Assembly: GCA_021234155.1 (NCBI GenBank)
Contig: JAJEKV010000148.1
Span: 436,710 to 500,709 of the forward strand
Length of the DNA: 64,000 bases
Direction: 5' to 3'
Origin: Isoetes taiwanensis
Taxonomy: Eukaryota > Streptophyta > Lycopodiopsida > Isoetales > Isoetaceae
The notes under the pieces are model-generated. The model had not been told where the DNA came from. It saw nothing but the letters and a program-made list of their open reading frames with translations, and made no database searches. Numbering within the stretch: the first letter of the stretch is position 1; the number at the start of each line of letters is the position of its first letter. The position numbers were made by a program, and so were the translations under genes. This document shows positions 13,621-25,674 of this stretch, in pieces.

Positions 13621-16461
13621 AGGATGTCTTAGGACCGTGCGGTTCCTTTATTATTTATTTGTTTATTTGTTAGCATGTATGTTGAATATACAATTGCTAC
13701 GTAATGCCTTGCATTCACCCTACACATTTGCTTGTTGGCCAAGTTACCACGAACTTGTGTCAAGTTGTCGACTCTATCTAGATTAACTCACCAAATTTGT
13801 GGTAATTTATTTCATTGAAGTCAAATGTTAACCTATTTGTGCACTTGTTATTAAGCATTTGTTGTTGCCCTATGGCAAATAGTTAAGAATCTAATTAGAA
13901 TCAAAACTTAATAGCTCGCTCCTCAATCTGAAGTGGATAAGGTTTCCAATAGCAAATGTCCTACCAATATAAGGCATTCATGTCGTATGCAATAATGTGA
14001 TTGTTAAAAATATGCAATCACTTGAAAAAGAAATGAGCGTCTCTAAATTACATTTCTTTTAATGATTTGACATTAATGCATTAACATATTGGATGGGGTG
14101 TGGCATTTAGATATAGGTGCTATAATGTCTTCTTCATAACCATGAGTTACATTAGGTTTAACTGAACCCCTTGTAATAGTTTTGAAGTCATTGCAAGTTA
14201 AAATTTGTCTAAAATTTTAATTTCTTATTCTATTTGCTAATCCCCTGCACCAAAACCTTTTCTTTCTTTTGGTAATTCAAAAATATTTGGTATGCCCATT
14301 ATCACATGTAATCATAGATTAGAAAGTCGTCATTGGTAGGTATGGCCCCGGACATAGTAGGTATAGTTGGCTATTTTATAACGCTTCTAAAATATGAGGC
14401 ATAATGGCATTTTATGAAACCTCAAAAAATATCATAGAGGTTTTGAATATGTACAAAGGGTTAAATCCTTGTCTTATTTGCTACTTTTGAATGGCATATA
14501 ATGTTTGCATAAGTTGTCCTTGCCTTCTCTATCTTTGGAAGGCATGTTGCATTCTCTATGAACATAAGCTAAGGCTCTAGAGTCTAGAATAAAATCGAGA
14601 ACAAAGTATAATTTACTGGGCTTCCAATATGTAGCTGCCTTTTTAGTCGAACCTTGTGAGAAATTTATTATACAAATAGGCACAACAAGATGTAGGATTA
14701 ACTATTTGTTAAGAAGTCACCTCACCAACCTGAAATACTCCTTGTGTTGCCTAGATGTCTAGCACTTGAGTCGCAAATTTTGCTTTTACGGATTGCAAAA
14801 ACACCTCCACATGTAAACCAACATTCATTGCATATTTATAAAGGCCAGAAAGAAGGAAAGGAAAGAGCTACTGGTTACCATTGGGGGAGAGAATTTCAAT
14901 TTTGTGACTTCACTCAAGAGGACACGCTTTTCAGGTTTAGAGAGGCACCATATAATTTAGCTTCTTGCAAAGCATGATCGGCAAGTACAAAAATTTTTGC
15001 AAACAATAGAAAGATGGTGACAGTTTGCTAATGCTGAAATTGATGGGCCTCAAATAATCGTAAGAAGAAGGAGGGGGCTTGGGCCATGCTAAATAGCCAA
15101 AGTTAAGAAAGTTATCCATTTTACCTAGTAGAAACTTCAAAGCCTATATCGCACTCCAAGCTCCAATTAATCGAATATAACAAGAAGATAGCATGACGAT
15201 TAAGCCTGAAAGCAAAGGAAAAAGATGGTTAAACGCATGAAAACAAAGTCTAGTAACTATCTTGTATTGATAACTAACATGAGAGAATGTTAAGCGCCTT
15301 GTTGATCATTGTCTTCAAGCAAATAAAGCGCCTTTTGTTCCTTAAAATTCACAATTTGATTCATAAAATACCTCCTGCATACAAATCATCAAGGGTAACC
15401 ATGTCATACATCAAAAGAAAACAGGACAAAAGAGCTTCAAAAGCGCACCCAAAATGCCTCAAACCGAGCTTCCTAGACAAAGATATCATGGAAAATGTAC
15501 CGAGATCAATTAAACACGGAAATCCATCTAATATGTTGTCGCCATTCTGTTTTGTCTTAATGTAGCAGGAGGAAACGTTGCTGGCCTTAGGAGATCTGCT
15601 CTCTCATGGGCACCTGAACAACACAGCAAAAGCTCCACCGGGATGAAGCTATGCAAAAGCAATTAATATTTACCTTGATGCATAGTGCTTGTCTACTTAC
15701 ATTGAATATCTCCCAAGTCCAAGATGCTTGTTTGCAAAAGAGAATACTTGAATACATGAATATTTAGAGCTGGACTTCCAAGAAGAAGAAACTACTCATC
15801 CATCATGAGTAAGATTGGCATGCCTAGGAATCCAAGTATAGAAGTGGCATACCTAGATGCTTTACAAAATCGAAATGGATGCCTCTTGTCCTATTAAAAA
15901 AATGCAGAGGACCAAATCCTTGATGCTTTACTTATCTAAAGCCGGAGAACATGGGTAGAGAATAGAAATATACACAGTCTAACAAAATTTCTAACCAACA
16001 GGGTTTTTGGTGCGAAAGAGAGAAAGTAAAGATGCAAAGAACCCATAATCAATCCACCTGCTACCTTACTATCGGATGGTCTTTGGTAGATATCGATCTG
16101 CAATTTTTTGCTAATCGAAGTCCTTGTAATGTCGACCAATATCCACCTAATCTGTGAATGCTATATCTCCATAAAGATGGCTTGAGACTCTTGGAAAAGT
16201 ATTATAATGTTGAGATATAAAGCTTATTATATGAATCCATGGGTTTAGCTTGAGATGCTCTTAGACCTAATAAAACCTATAAACCATATAAACACATTCT
16301 TAACCTTTGAAACCAAGGACAAAATAAGAACTCCATTTCTGCTGAATGTGTTTCTGATTACTGACAGAGATGCAAGTTGAAAAGCTCTTGTGCATTTTAG
16401 AAAACCTTCTTGGGTAAAGAAACTCAAACACTATCCTGCATTGTTGAATACTCAGGCTTAC
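13621..16461. other. AT-rich DNA, no supported gene
   Basis: An open frame at 15287-15565 (plus, 92 codons) is lysine-rich but matches nothing I recognise. On the minus strand a short stretch ending near 16040 is flanked by AG and GT (AAATTGCAG before, GTAGCAG after), but its length gives little support. No repeat structure was seen. Confidence 0.4.
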
Positions 16462-16541
16462 TTGTGACGGACGCCCTAGAAGAGTTGCAGAAATTGTGAT
16501 CCGTCCATTCTGCGACCTTGCTAACCAAACAAATGCTGGCC
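16462..16541 (-). CDS. Candidate internal exon, 80 nt, unknown product
   Basis: On the minus strand an 80-nt open segment is bordered by TTTGATTCCAG on its 5' side and GTAAGC on its 3' side, both good plant splice consensus matches. It reads in one frame as (G)PAFVWLARSQNGRITISA followed by TLLGRPSQ, which looks like folded protein rather than random translation. It enters after one base of a codon and leaves at a codon boundary. I do not recognise the family. It may belong to the same minus-strand transcript as the candidate exon at 17074-17205, but the phases differ, so at least one more exon would be needed. It could also be a captured gene fragment. Confidence 0.3.
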
Positions 16542-17073
16542 CTGGAATCAAAGTAAGATATAAGCATGATTGTAAAGGTCTTCCTTTTGAAAACTCGAAG
16601 CAACTCATCTTAGAATGTGCTATTTCCAGAAAGCAAATCTCATCAGTGGTTTACGCATACAAAAACTTATATCAAGAAGATGCTAAAAAAAATGAATCCT
16701 AAATGTTACCAGCGGATGCTCTAGACTTTGTAAACGCAGAGAGTAGTTATAAAATCTGTAAGCTTGGCAATTGCAAGTCTTGAAATCAAAAAAAGAAAAG
16801 CATAGAGAAAAGCCACCGTAATGGAATGAGAAAAAGATAGAGAAGTTCAAACTAACCCTAAAGGAGCCAACGATGCATATTGCAGTGGCCATTTTGTGAA
16901 GCAACAGAGCAACCATTTCCAGTGGCCATTTCCACGGCTGTCTAGAGGATGCACTCCCTGGAGCCGAACAAACGTGCAATAAAGCTTCGGACTTTATCGA
17001 CAACCCAACAATCTCAGCATTTAGCAAAAGAAACAAAATCAAGTAGTTCAGATGCATCCGCTCCAGAGCATAC

Positions 17074-17205
17074 CTGTCGCAAGTCGTTTAAGAGGCAAGT
17101 TCTCCGGGATAACCCTTGATGCACTTTAAAGCATGTGGCTATAGCTTCTAGTTCAAGTTCTCCACCGCAGGTTGCCGTATTTACTGAAATTCGGAGAGAG
17201 GCCAT
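17074..17205 (-). CDS. Candidate first exon, 44 codons, unknown product
   Basis: A minus-strand ATG at 17205 opens 44 codons beginning MASLRISVNTATCGG and ending at ...NDLRQ, followed directly by the donor-like GTATGC. The N-terminus is rich in Ser, Thr and Arg with no early acidic residue, as in many organelle-targeting peptides, but that is weak evidence. An in-frame ATG also exists nine codons upstream (17232). No family is recognised, and the frame closes 20 codons later if unspliced. Confidence 0.25.
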
Positions 17206-17449
17206 AACCTCTTGCAGAGTTATGCCATTCACTCTTCAAGCTCAGTTTCATAGTTGATAAGCTGCAGATGTTGCACCAAATGCCCTAATGTATGACGGAT
17301 AAAGAACGGGAGCAACGGCCATGGCTAAGCAACCCGAAGCAAGCAAGCTTTTGCATGATCGCGGGCACCCTCCAACCAAAAATGAGATAGGGAAGTTCAA
17401 AATTTGACGGTCTTGATCTCCTCGGTTTGAAATCAAGGGTAGGAGATTG

Positions 17450-17467
17450 TTGTATACATGTATACAA
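17450..17467. other. Perfect 18-bp palindrome
   Basis: TTGTATACATGTATACAA is its own reverse complement. The left part (TTGTATACATGTAT) recurs in the same orientation near 17863. The two copies bracket about 410 bp rich in AAATTTGAAATTCAAATT-type inverted repeats, so this may be the edge of a small unrecognised element. Confidence 0.7.
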
Positions 17468-17935
17468 AGGGCACATGAAATTCAAGTTCAAATTGGAATT
17501 CAAATTCAATTTGAGGGATACCGGTGGGGGGAAAATTTGAAATTCAAATTTTTACACAAATTCCGTGTTGGTTTTTCGGCCATAACTTTTGCTAGGCACC
17601 TCCAAATCGAGTGATTTCAGATGCAATGGATTCATCTCGATGAGAACTATCCATTGGGTACCCATCTTGATATGTTTGGAGCTGTGGTTAGAGAGCTACA
17701 CTCGTTTGAATGAAAACGGGTTAAAGAGCATGTGCAAAATGCATTAATTGCAATTTGAGCACATGTTTGTACTATTTGGTGGAAAACGGTTTTTGGAAGC
17801 CAAAACACGAATATTGACTTTCGGGAGGACAAAAAGGGGCAAGTTGGCGGGAAAATTTTCCGGTTGTATACATGTATCTGAGGGTGCACAAATGGGGGCA
17901 AGAATTTGTATATCTAAAACATTTTAATAATGTAT

Positions 17936-17970
<35 letters not shown>

Positions 17971-18480
17971 ATATATATACAATTATTTGAATCTAGACGA
18001 GGTGGTGTGTCGCCGCTTGGAGACGGTCAGTTGTGAAATCCGGCTCGGCCAGCGGTTACGTCATGATCCCCAAGCAACCCCCTTATTTGGGGCTTTTGAT
18101 CTCACCCGTTAGATCGTCCATATTTCAGATCCAACGGCCCTGATGAAGCCACCTCAAATGGCCCCTTCATTTGGGGCTTTTGATCTAGGCCCTAGAATGT
18201 GCTAGATCAATGGCCTAGATTTAGCCGCATATATTAAATGCAATTAATCCTATGTGATGAGGTGGTCCCGAAATTAATTAATGATATATAAGTGTACCAA
18301 CATTTTGGTAACATTTGGTAGAGATTGATCTCGGCCGTTCATCTCTGAGATGGACGGTCCAGACGGTGACACGTCATAACATCCCAAGCAGCCCCCTGAT
18401 TTGGGGCTTTTAAGCTCGACCCTTGAAATTGGGGCATTTCATCTCAACCGTCCATCTCGGATTTGGACGGCCCACAACAA
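17936..18480 (-). repeat. AT-border dispersed element, inverted copy D
   Basis: On the minus strand this reads GATCTAACGGG, then AAAAGCCCC, then GGGGGTTGCTTGGGG, then AAATAATTGTATATATATA and an AT run. This is the same order as 8085-8467 on the plus strand. Similar AAAAGCCCCAAAT units recur three or four times within it (near 18080, 18170 and 18400), so the left part of the element is itself internally repeated. Confidence 0.5.
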
Positions 18481-18483
18481 AAG

Positions 18484-18551
18484 CCCCAATTTGATTCCGT
18501 CCCCTGCCTTAGTATTGCCCCAATTCGATTCCGTCCCCTGCCTTAGTATTG
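18484..18551 (+). repeat. Tandem repeat, two units of about 34 bp
   Basis: Two nearly identical consecutive units contain GATTCCGTCCCCTGCC followed by TTAGTATTG. High identity indicates a recent duplication compared with the surrounding repeats. Confidence 0.85.
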
Positions 18552-20927
18552 TGCTGGTAGGTTGCACATGAAGTCGCAGCTATGGCGGTTCTGGGGTAGC
18601 TCTTGCGTTTGTTTTTTCTTACACTCTTATATGGCGGAGGTGTGGTTATGGCAGCGAGTTACAACAAAGATTGGGGCCGATTTGGGTTTTCTCTTTACTG
18701 CGGTAGGGATGAATGGTCGATGTATTGGCCATCTCCGACGAACTATTTTGCTATCTGCTAATTATTTTGCTTCATCCTTTCTTTGATTTTTAATTTTATT
18801 CTACTTAAAAGCTTTTGTAATTGCAAACGCAGCTATTTTCGCAGGGCTTCTCATGTTTTTATCAAGTATTAACTCTTTGCATATGGGGTCGAGCTTATGA
18901 ACTGGCCGATTGGAGAGATGGTGTGCGCCTTGTGCATGTAAGCTTAAGTTTTCCTTTTTTTGTTTTCTTAATTTCTATTGTGATGCCTAGGATTTGCTCT
19001 GCAAAGTTCAGGGTTATAAGGGCCTGTTATATTGATCAGGCTTCGACCAAGTTTGGATACGGCATGATGGAGCTGCCATAGTCGACCGAACTTTGCAATA
19101 AATGGGCCGAAATTGCCTGGATGGTGCTTCTTTGAGCAGTAGAAATCGAAATTATATCTCTGCATGCTTTGGAAAGCCGGGAGTCGAGATGGATTCGTGG
19201 AAACTCGGGAGGATTTTCTCCAGCTTATAATCTGTTAAATAATTTTAAGGTTAAAGTTTTAGTAGCAAAGATCTGAAGCTTACCCAGCCGGTTTTGGCGG
19301 TCCCGAATGCTAGACTTGGGAACGAATCTATGGTCAAATTCGTTCAAGCTTCTTTAAAGTTGTAAAGCTTTTTCCGTCTCTGCCGTGGTTCGGGAGGTCT
19401 TGCTTTAAGCTTATTTTGAGATTTTAATATGTTTCTTATGATGTTCTTCTTCTCTCGTGGCGGTCGTTTTCCTAAGCAAATCGGGGGGTAGAAAGCTATC
19501 CGGGTTATCCTTGGGCATTGGCTACACAGTGGATTACTCTCGAGTCTAATTTTGATCTTTGGCTCCTCGGAAAAGAGTGAAGAGTAGAGACGAGAGGTTG
19601 TATGTCTCGAGCGGGTTGCGATGATTGAGATCAACACGGTTGCATCCATCGATGAACATAGTTCATCATACATTTGACAATCACGGTATGTTGTCGAACT
19701 ATCTAGTCCCTGTGGAAATTTCATCCATGAAGAGGGCTTTTGGCAGGTCCCACTAACATTTCAAATTTGTTGTCGCAGAAAGATGATTTTGTCTCAAGAT
19801 GTGCACAACATGTTATACAAAGCTCCGGGCAATTTTGCACTCAAAACTATAAGCTTGCAATGCCCTGTCTACAACCTGTTGATATTTGACATACTTCTCA
19901 AGATTTTAAAGTGCGCTTGCTCATACTGTCATCGTTTTAAATACAACAGGGAGAAGGTACGGCATTTTAGTGTATTGTATAATACTTAGATTGCAAGATG
20001 AAGCTTTATAGTTCCATGAGCTATCACGAAACTTCATTCGGGGAGAAAGTTGTCTAAACATACAATGTGGTCGTGGGCGATTTGGATCTTCCATGATTGG
20101 AGTTGGCATTTTGAGCCTCCTTGGAGGTATGCTAGGATTCGTCATACACCTTGTTCTTGAACTCATGGTTTGGATATTTTCCCTTGGTGCTTTGATTTCC
20201 AGCAACTTAGCTTTAGGCTTGAGTAGCCTTTCAATGAGTTACCCATTTTTGAATGTCCAAGGCATGCTTTCATGTCTACATTGGAGTCCTTTGTTAACAG
20301 CATTACGATTTTACTTTTGTGCTTTCAGATATTAGAGATGTGCTAGCAGACCACCTTTTAGTCGTTAGCAACCATAGAGCACTAGAGTATGAGCTTAGGA
20401 CTGTTGAGGCATTCTTTTACGGGTGGTTGAAAATGTAGCTATTTTTAAGTGCATGTCTAATTTTTTCAGAACTTTAGAAAAGAAGGGGTGCCATCTCGAT
20501 CCCTGAACCGAAATCTTGCATGGCAACATTTTATTTCTTTGTATCTATCCTTCTTGCATAATACAAGGATTGAAGCTTCTGTTCTTGAGTTTGTCTGCTC
20601 AAATATTTCATATGTAGTGCCAATCAGGAGCTATTTGATTTACTAATGGTTAATCCTGCGATTTTGTGAAGGTGGAAACGTATTGCCGACTAAGATTCTG
20701 TGAACTAGGGAGCTAGCTAAGATTTCTCAGGAACATTAGTCATGGCAGGAGGCTTCAAAACACAAACCGAGCATATATGACAATGGCACCAATTCTTGGC
20801 TCTGATTAAGCGGGGGCTTTAAAGCCACGATTCACCTCAATCATGTTTTATTGGGCTCGGCTTCCTTGCAATATGCAAGAAACCTTGAGCTATGGCACGG
20901 AATTTCTGCTCTATTTTCTAATGGGTT
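18552..20927. other. No supported gene
   Basis: Open frames here (for example 19344-19724 minus, 126 codons, and 20093-20335 plus, 80 codons) do not resemble known families. The 20093 frame is very hydrophobic and has no splice or domain support. Nothing repetitive was noted. Confidence 0.4.
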
Positions 20928-21145
20928 ATGGTCCTTTGTGACTGTGGCAATAATTTGCTGCAAAGGATTGTGCGTTCTTCTGGAATCCAGAAAGGTAAAC
21001 CTTTTTGCTTCTACAATTCCTCATTTTGAAAGCCGTTCCTATTGTGTATCACAGGATCAAATAAATTTCAAGAGATCTCAGATCTGTTGGCGACCCAGAA
21101 ACAAATTCATCCTGATCCTACTTCTGGGGAAATCAAGAGGCCAAG
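20928..21145 (+). CDS. Candidate two-exon coding fragment, unknown product
   Basis: Exon 1 runs from ATG at 20928 to 20994 and ends at AGAAAG before GTAAAC. Exon 2 runs from 21055 to 21145, after TGTATCACAG and before GTATAG. Joining them keeps one open frame: MVLCDCGNN...GIQK across the junction to GSNKFQEISDLLATQ and KQIHPDPTSGEIKRPR. The second exon reads like genuine soluble protein, and phase 1 is kept across the 60-nt intron. The start is uncertain because the frame has a stop just upstream and no acceptor was seen. Later exons were not identified, so the gene may continue, be dead, or be a captured fragment. Confidence 0.35.
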
Positions 21146-22150
21146 GTATAGGTTCCCGTCCACAACAAGTGCCCACAGATGGGAAAATTCTAATTGGCAT
21201 CTTTATCTTTATTTTTTCCTTTGGATAATGTGAGCTAGAACATCTTCTTCATGTAAAACCTATGTGAAGGAAATTTTGGCTGCGTCAGGGATCCAACGGA
21301 TGGTTTCCTTGCTTATTAAGGCAACTATGTAGTTTATTAATTTTTTGTGCCCACGTTTGGTTTGTTTGTTGCTGCAGTCTTCTTTAGCAAATATATAGCG
21401 CCTTTTAAGTTATAAGTGGATATAAGCTGGAACATCTTCTAACTTGCATGTTCATATTATCAGCCATGAATTTGGTATATTTACTGGTGTTATTACTTCT
21501 TAGTAATTGAGTTCAGAGCGGGCATGAATCAAATTTTAAGTGTTTCTTTATGCTTTAAACCTCATTGTGATGGCCAATTTAATAACTCCTTGATTTTGGT
21601 GGGTCCTAATATCTTTCATATTTTTTGGCTAGGCAGCTGGAGGATGAAGCTCTTGGAGATGATTTCTGATGACTAAAGCCACAGTCACTCTGTGTTGATT
21701 CTGTTTTTTGCTATCTCCTCATTTTTCCTTCTTTTTGCATTGGTGTAGCCAAAGGCATTTTCAAGTGGATAACCTTCCTTCAATCCCGGTTGAGACAGAA
21801 AGAGCAAGATTAAATTCCATAATAGCAGCCGACTATTAACAATAGCATCGCCACATATATTTAATGAATGCTTTAGTGTTAAAATGAAGAGTGATATAAA
21901 AAAAGTGCATTTCTTATTCTTGATAATGAGATGAGATGAACCGCTCTACAGTCCACTTTCAATATTTCAATAGTTGCTTTCTATAAGCCATTTTGGTCTT
22001 CCAGGCTTTATGAATTAGATCTTTCCAACATGCATTTGGAATAGATTAATTGTTTGTCACATACTTTGGTATTCAAAGCCATCATCATCATTGCATTACT
22101 TTGTCCTTTCGATGTTAATTTTTTTGTGCATTGTAATACCTTACTAGACA

Positions 22151-22321
22151 ATGAATTTGGTGAAGCTTAGAGTAGTTAAAGCCCTTGAAGTTAGAGGTTT
22201 ACAGATGCCATTCGCAATAGAAGAGGCTTTATTTGGAAGAACAACTATTGCAGAGTTTAGCTCGCCAACTTTATGTCTTTGTCAGTTTGGTGATGATATT
22301 GTACTAGAATATCCTTACTAG
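22151..22321 (+). CDS. Small ORF or terminal exon, 56 codons
   Basis: An ATG at 22151 opens 56 codons starting MNLVKLRVVKALEVRG and ending at TAG. The composition is protein-like, but no family is recognised. It lies 1 kb downstream of the two-exon fragment on the same strand and could be a distal exon, although no clear acceptor marks its start. Confidence 0.2.
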   Translation: MNLVKLRVVKALEVRGLQMPFAIEEALFGRTTIAEFSSPTLCLCQFGDDIVLEYPY

Positions 22322-22411
22322 AATCCCTTAAACATGTTGGATTTCCATGTTCATGAGTGGGCACCTCTATTAAATCATCAAAGAGGATACAATGAGCTTT
22401 TTGATCTTTTG

Positions 22412-22511
22412 ACAACTCTGTTCAAGTATCGAATGCACATATCATGTGTGCATCGATTCACTTTTGACAACTTTGTTGTAAGTATCGAATGCACATATCA
22501 TGTGTGCATCC
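22412..22511 (+). repeat. Tandem duplication, 56-bp unit
   Basis: AGTATCGAATGCACATATCA begins at 22425 and again at 22481, and the surrounding GACAACT...GTGTGCATC sequence is also repeated. Two copies are present with few differences. Confidence 0.9.
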
Positions 22512-22954
22512 GTTCATCGACCAGATATAGAAACCAAATCGAAGAGTTTAGGATTGAGAACAAAACCAAACATGTTATTGCAACTGATGTTCGGTTGTGT
22601 TGCATCTCGTCTTCCATGTTCCATGTGCTCGTGTCCTCAAGGAGAGTAAGCATTTAAAGTAAAGAATGTGCATTGGGAGGGAATGTTAAAGTTACGCTTA
22701 CGAATCCATCACCCACTTACAACTTATAAAAGCTACACAAAATATCAACAAATGTTATTTTTATACAAATTATTTTGTTAACGTCTTCTACAATAACATA
22801 TCGATCCAACTAATCTAGAGCCCTTACAAACCTATTATCCTTTGCGTCCCTGATTTTCAGACTCAACTCGACTTCACGTGAATAATAGAGACTACAACAA
22901 GAATGATAATTTTACTGATCCTTGAATTTCCCTCATATTCTCTAAGCTTTTATA

Positions 22955-23115
22955 AAGATTCCCTAGAATCTTAAGATTCTCTAGAGATTCCTCTAGATTT
23001 CCAAGTGTTACCCCAAGATTCCTCTAGATTCCATAACATTCTATATAGATTCTCTTAGGTTCTACAAAGACTTCCTTAGATCCTCAAAGATTCTATCAAG
23101 ATTCCTCTAAATTAG
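22955..23115 (+). repeat. Degenerate short tandem repeat of AGATTC type
   Basis: Units such as AGATTCCTCTAGATTCC and AGATTCTC recur about every 15-20 bp. A weaker stretch with similar units (AGATTCTAAATT, AAGATTCTCAAGATC) occurs near 3665-3790. Confidence 0.65.
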
Positions 23116-23417
23116 CTCTATGTCCGCCCAAATGCTTCAAAGATCTATCTAGAGTGATTGCAAAAGTGGAATAATCGCCCAAACTCCCACCCAAAATTTA
23201 GAGACAAAATGTTGAGGGAATGAAGCCCATTGCAAAATCTAAATAGAAAATAGAAACTAGAAGATGTAAAGCACAGTTTGACCCATAGTTTGACTGTGTG
23301 TGGATGGAGAGTTGGTGTAAATTTCACTTGAACTTAAAACCCTTATGCTAAAATCTTCTGCAAAAAACTCGATCACAACAAACACTCGATTTTAACACTT
23401 CTCATAGTACAAAGACT

Positions 23418-23575
<158 letters not shown>

Positions 23576-23826
23576 CATGTATAAGATGTATATAGATATA
23601 TATATACATAAAATATGTAGTCCAGGAGTATAAGTTTATATCGTGCAAAATCTTGTGGGGTCTTTCTTGCTCCCAAAGGTTTTTGCAACTTAATACTGTT
23701 GAAATAACACACTCAAGGGATAATTTTATGCCGTTTTCTTAGTTTTTTAGTTCAAAAAGTTCTAAAATAGTTCTAAATTCTCTGACCTTGTAATGCAATG
23801 TTAGAGCATAAATTAGTCGAATCCCG

Positions 23827-24306
23827 TTGTTATTTTTACTTTTTTTTCTCTACACACATGCTAACTTCACTTTAGGAAGCTCAAAAACTGTTTCTAAAGG
23901 CAAAGGACCCCAAAATGTTATGGAGACACATGTGTTCAACGAGAAGGAAACTACGTGGTTTGTCCATAGGGGTGCGAGGAGTAGCAACCCCTCAGAAGTT
24001 TACCTATTTCTTTGCAAACAAACAAAAAAAAGCAAGATAGACAAATACTTCTGTGGTGGAGAAATGTGCGACGCATCAATCGCTACAGATGATGGAATTG
24101 TGCTGAAGACTCTCAACATTGACAAGGAGCTTGACTATCTTCTCAACATCACTATATTGTGGATTGGTATTGTGCAAGCCCAAAGACATGATGAATACAT
24201 CTCCGAGAACAACAAAGAAGGCCATGTAATCACAGAGCTTCACTACTTCAACTTCTGTTTCCTCGGTATAAATTTATACGGCATCGTCAGTTGGAACTTC
24301 AACTAA
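23827..24306 (+). CDS. ORF of 159 codons, unknown product
   Basis: This is the longest frame outside low-complexity DNA and transposon remnants in the first half of the window. It starts with a short hydrophobic stretch (MLFLLFFLYTHANFTLG) that could act as a signal or anchor. A mixed, charged central region follows, including two close cysteines (FCGGEMC) and DKELDYLLNITIL, and the C-terminus is aromatic. I recognise no domain. In AT-rich DNA a frame of this length can occur by chance, and no upstream promoter or splice evidence was found. Confidence 0.3.
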   Translation: MLFLLFFLYTHANFTLGSSKTVSKGKGPQNVMETHVFNEKETTWFVHRGARSSNPSEVYLFLCKQTKKSKIDKYFCGGEMCDASIATDDGIVLKTLNIDKELDYLLNITILWIGIVQAQRHDEYISENNKEGHVITELHYFNFCFLGINLYGIVSWNFN

Positions 24307-24738
24307 CTGCATGATTTCGTGGATGTATTATCATTTGTAATACCATATGATGCAAAAACAATAATTTTTCATTCAAGCAGTTTGTTCAACTGTCTCCCAA
24401 TGTCTTTTAAGGTCAATTAGGATGTTTAGCCAAAATGGTTGTGAAATAACAAATTTTTTGTCTTCTATAACAGCCAATATAAACGTTCTAAGGGATAAGA
24501 TACAAAAGCGTCTAATTTTTTCATATGAGTTTGCCCCATAATAAATCTTTGGCTTTCGTAGTGGTCCTTTTCCCCTCTAAAATGAGATATTTTTCTTTGT
24601 TGTTCTTCTCCTTAATGTTAAGTCTTCCTAAAATGTCTGTTTTCATGAGCAGTTTTATAAATCTTTAGACACAAGATAGTAAAAGAGTCCTTTTTAGGGG
24701 TATTTTAGAATTTTGTAAATTTTTAGAAGGAATCTTTC

Positions 24739-24765
24739 AAACGCACTTCTTAAATAAGTGCGTTT
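24739..24765. other. Perfect 10-bp stem hairpin
   Basis: AAACGCACTT and AAGTGCGTTT are separated by seven bases. About 30 bp downstream (24791-24812) is a tandem pair of GGGGGGCC. No CTRR end lies near the hairpin, so it is not the end of the Helitron family described here. Confidence 0.6.
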
Positions 24766-25239
24766 CATTTTAAACCTTGTTGCCTGTGACAGGGGGGCCA
24801 CAGGGGGGCCGGATAATATACTTGATCCAAGAAGACATTTAAACGGAACAAAATATTCAAACTTACATGGAAGAAGACCCCATTATCTTGCATCGTAGAA
24901 AGAAGGGTTTGCCTTTGCTATTGCATCTCTTGCATCAACTGCCTGCAACATGTAAGCTCCTGTAATATATCTTCATGCCTTGCATGCATCTTGTAGTGCA
25001 AAGAGCAGCTTTAAGATCTGAGCCGATCTTCAACCCTGGCCGCTCTCCTAAATCAGGTGCGTCCTTCCTTGCCCTATTATTTCCTGCAAGCTTGGATTCG
25101 CCCTTTTCTTTAGGGCTACCTTTGTCTCCTTAGACAATTCAACGGATTCGGCACTTTAGGGCTATTTTTACCTCTTTAGGGTTAAATGAGGGTTTTTTAG
25201 GGTTTTTTAAAGAACGGGAGTCTGTCTGGGCCGTCCAAC

Positions 25240-25311
25240 TTCTAGACCAAATCTGGACCGCCCAATTTAGGGCTCGATGCACTACTTACACCAAAACATT
25301 ATAATATAAGA
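25240..25311 (-). mobile_element. Isolated 5' end of the Helitron family
   Basis: On the minus strand, starting at 25311, the sequence reads TCTTATATTATAATG, then GTAAGTAGTGCATCGAGCCC and TAA. It closely matches the start of the complete element at 35673. The similarity fades after about 60-70 bp and no matching 3' hairpin was found at lower coordinates, so the rest of this copy is deleted, diverged or of another subfamily. Confidence 0.7.
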
Positions 25312-25674
25312 TATATAAGATAAGATTGGATATGATGCCACTCTAGAGCAAGAAATTTGTATTGGTCAAGATTTATATGTAAATTCAGAAGAATGTCAGG
25401 AAATATTACATGAAAATGAATTGTCGAAGATGATGATTAATCTCATAAGAACATATGGAAAATAGACAATATTTGACAATATTCTTCTTTTATGTTTTTC
25501 ATACAAATATTAATTATTTGACAATGATTGTTGGCTCAACGTTCATATTAATGTGGTTGTATAGGTAAGATTTAAGATTTGTATCTAACTCTTGTATGCA
25601 TATGCATATCTAGTCATAGGCGCATGCTCATTACAACGACTTTGTCAATGTCATAGTTAGTACTTGTAGTTAAG

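Noticed and set aside
22955-23115. Regularly spaced AGATTC repeats as a CRISPR array
   Set aside because: Units are short, degenerate and without unique spacers of constant length, and the context is a plant genome.
24739-24765. Hairpin as the 3' end of the minus-strand Helitron starting at 25311
   Set aside because: Neither the conserved AAC loop nor the seven-base spacer with CTRR is present.
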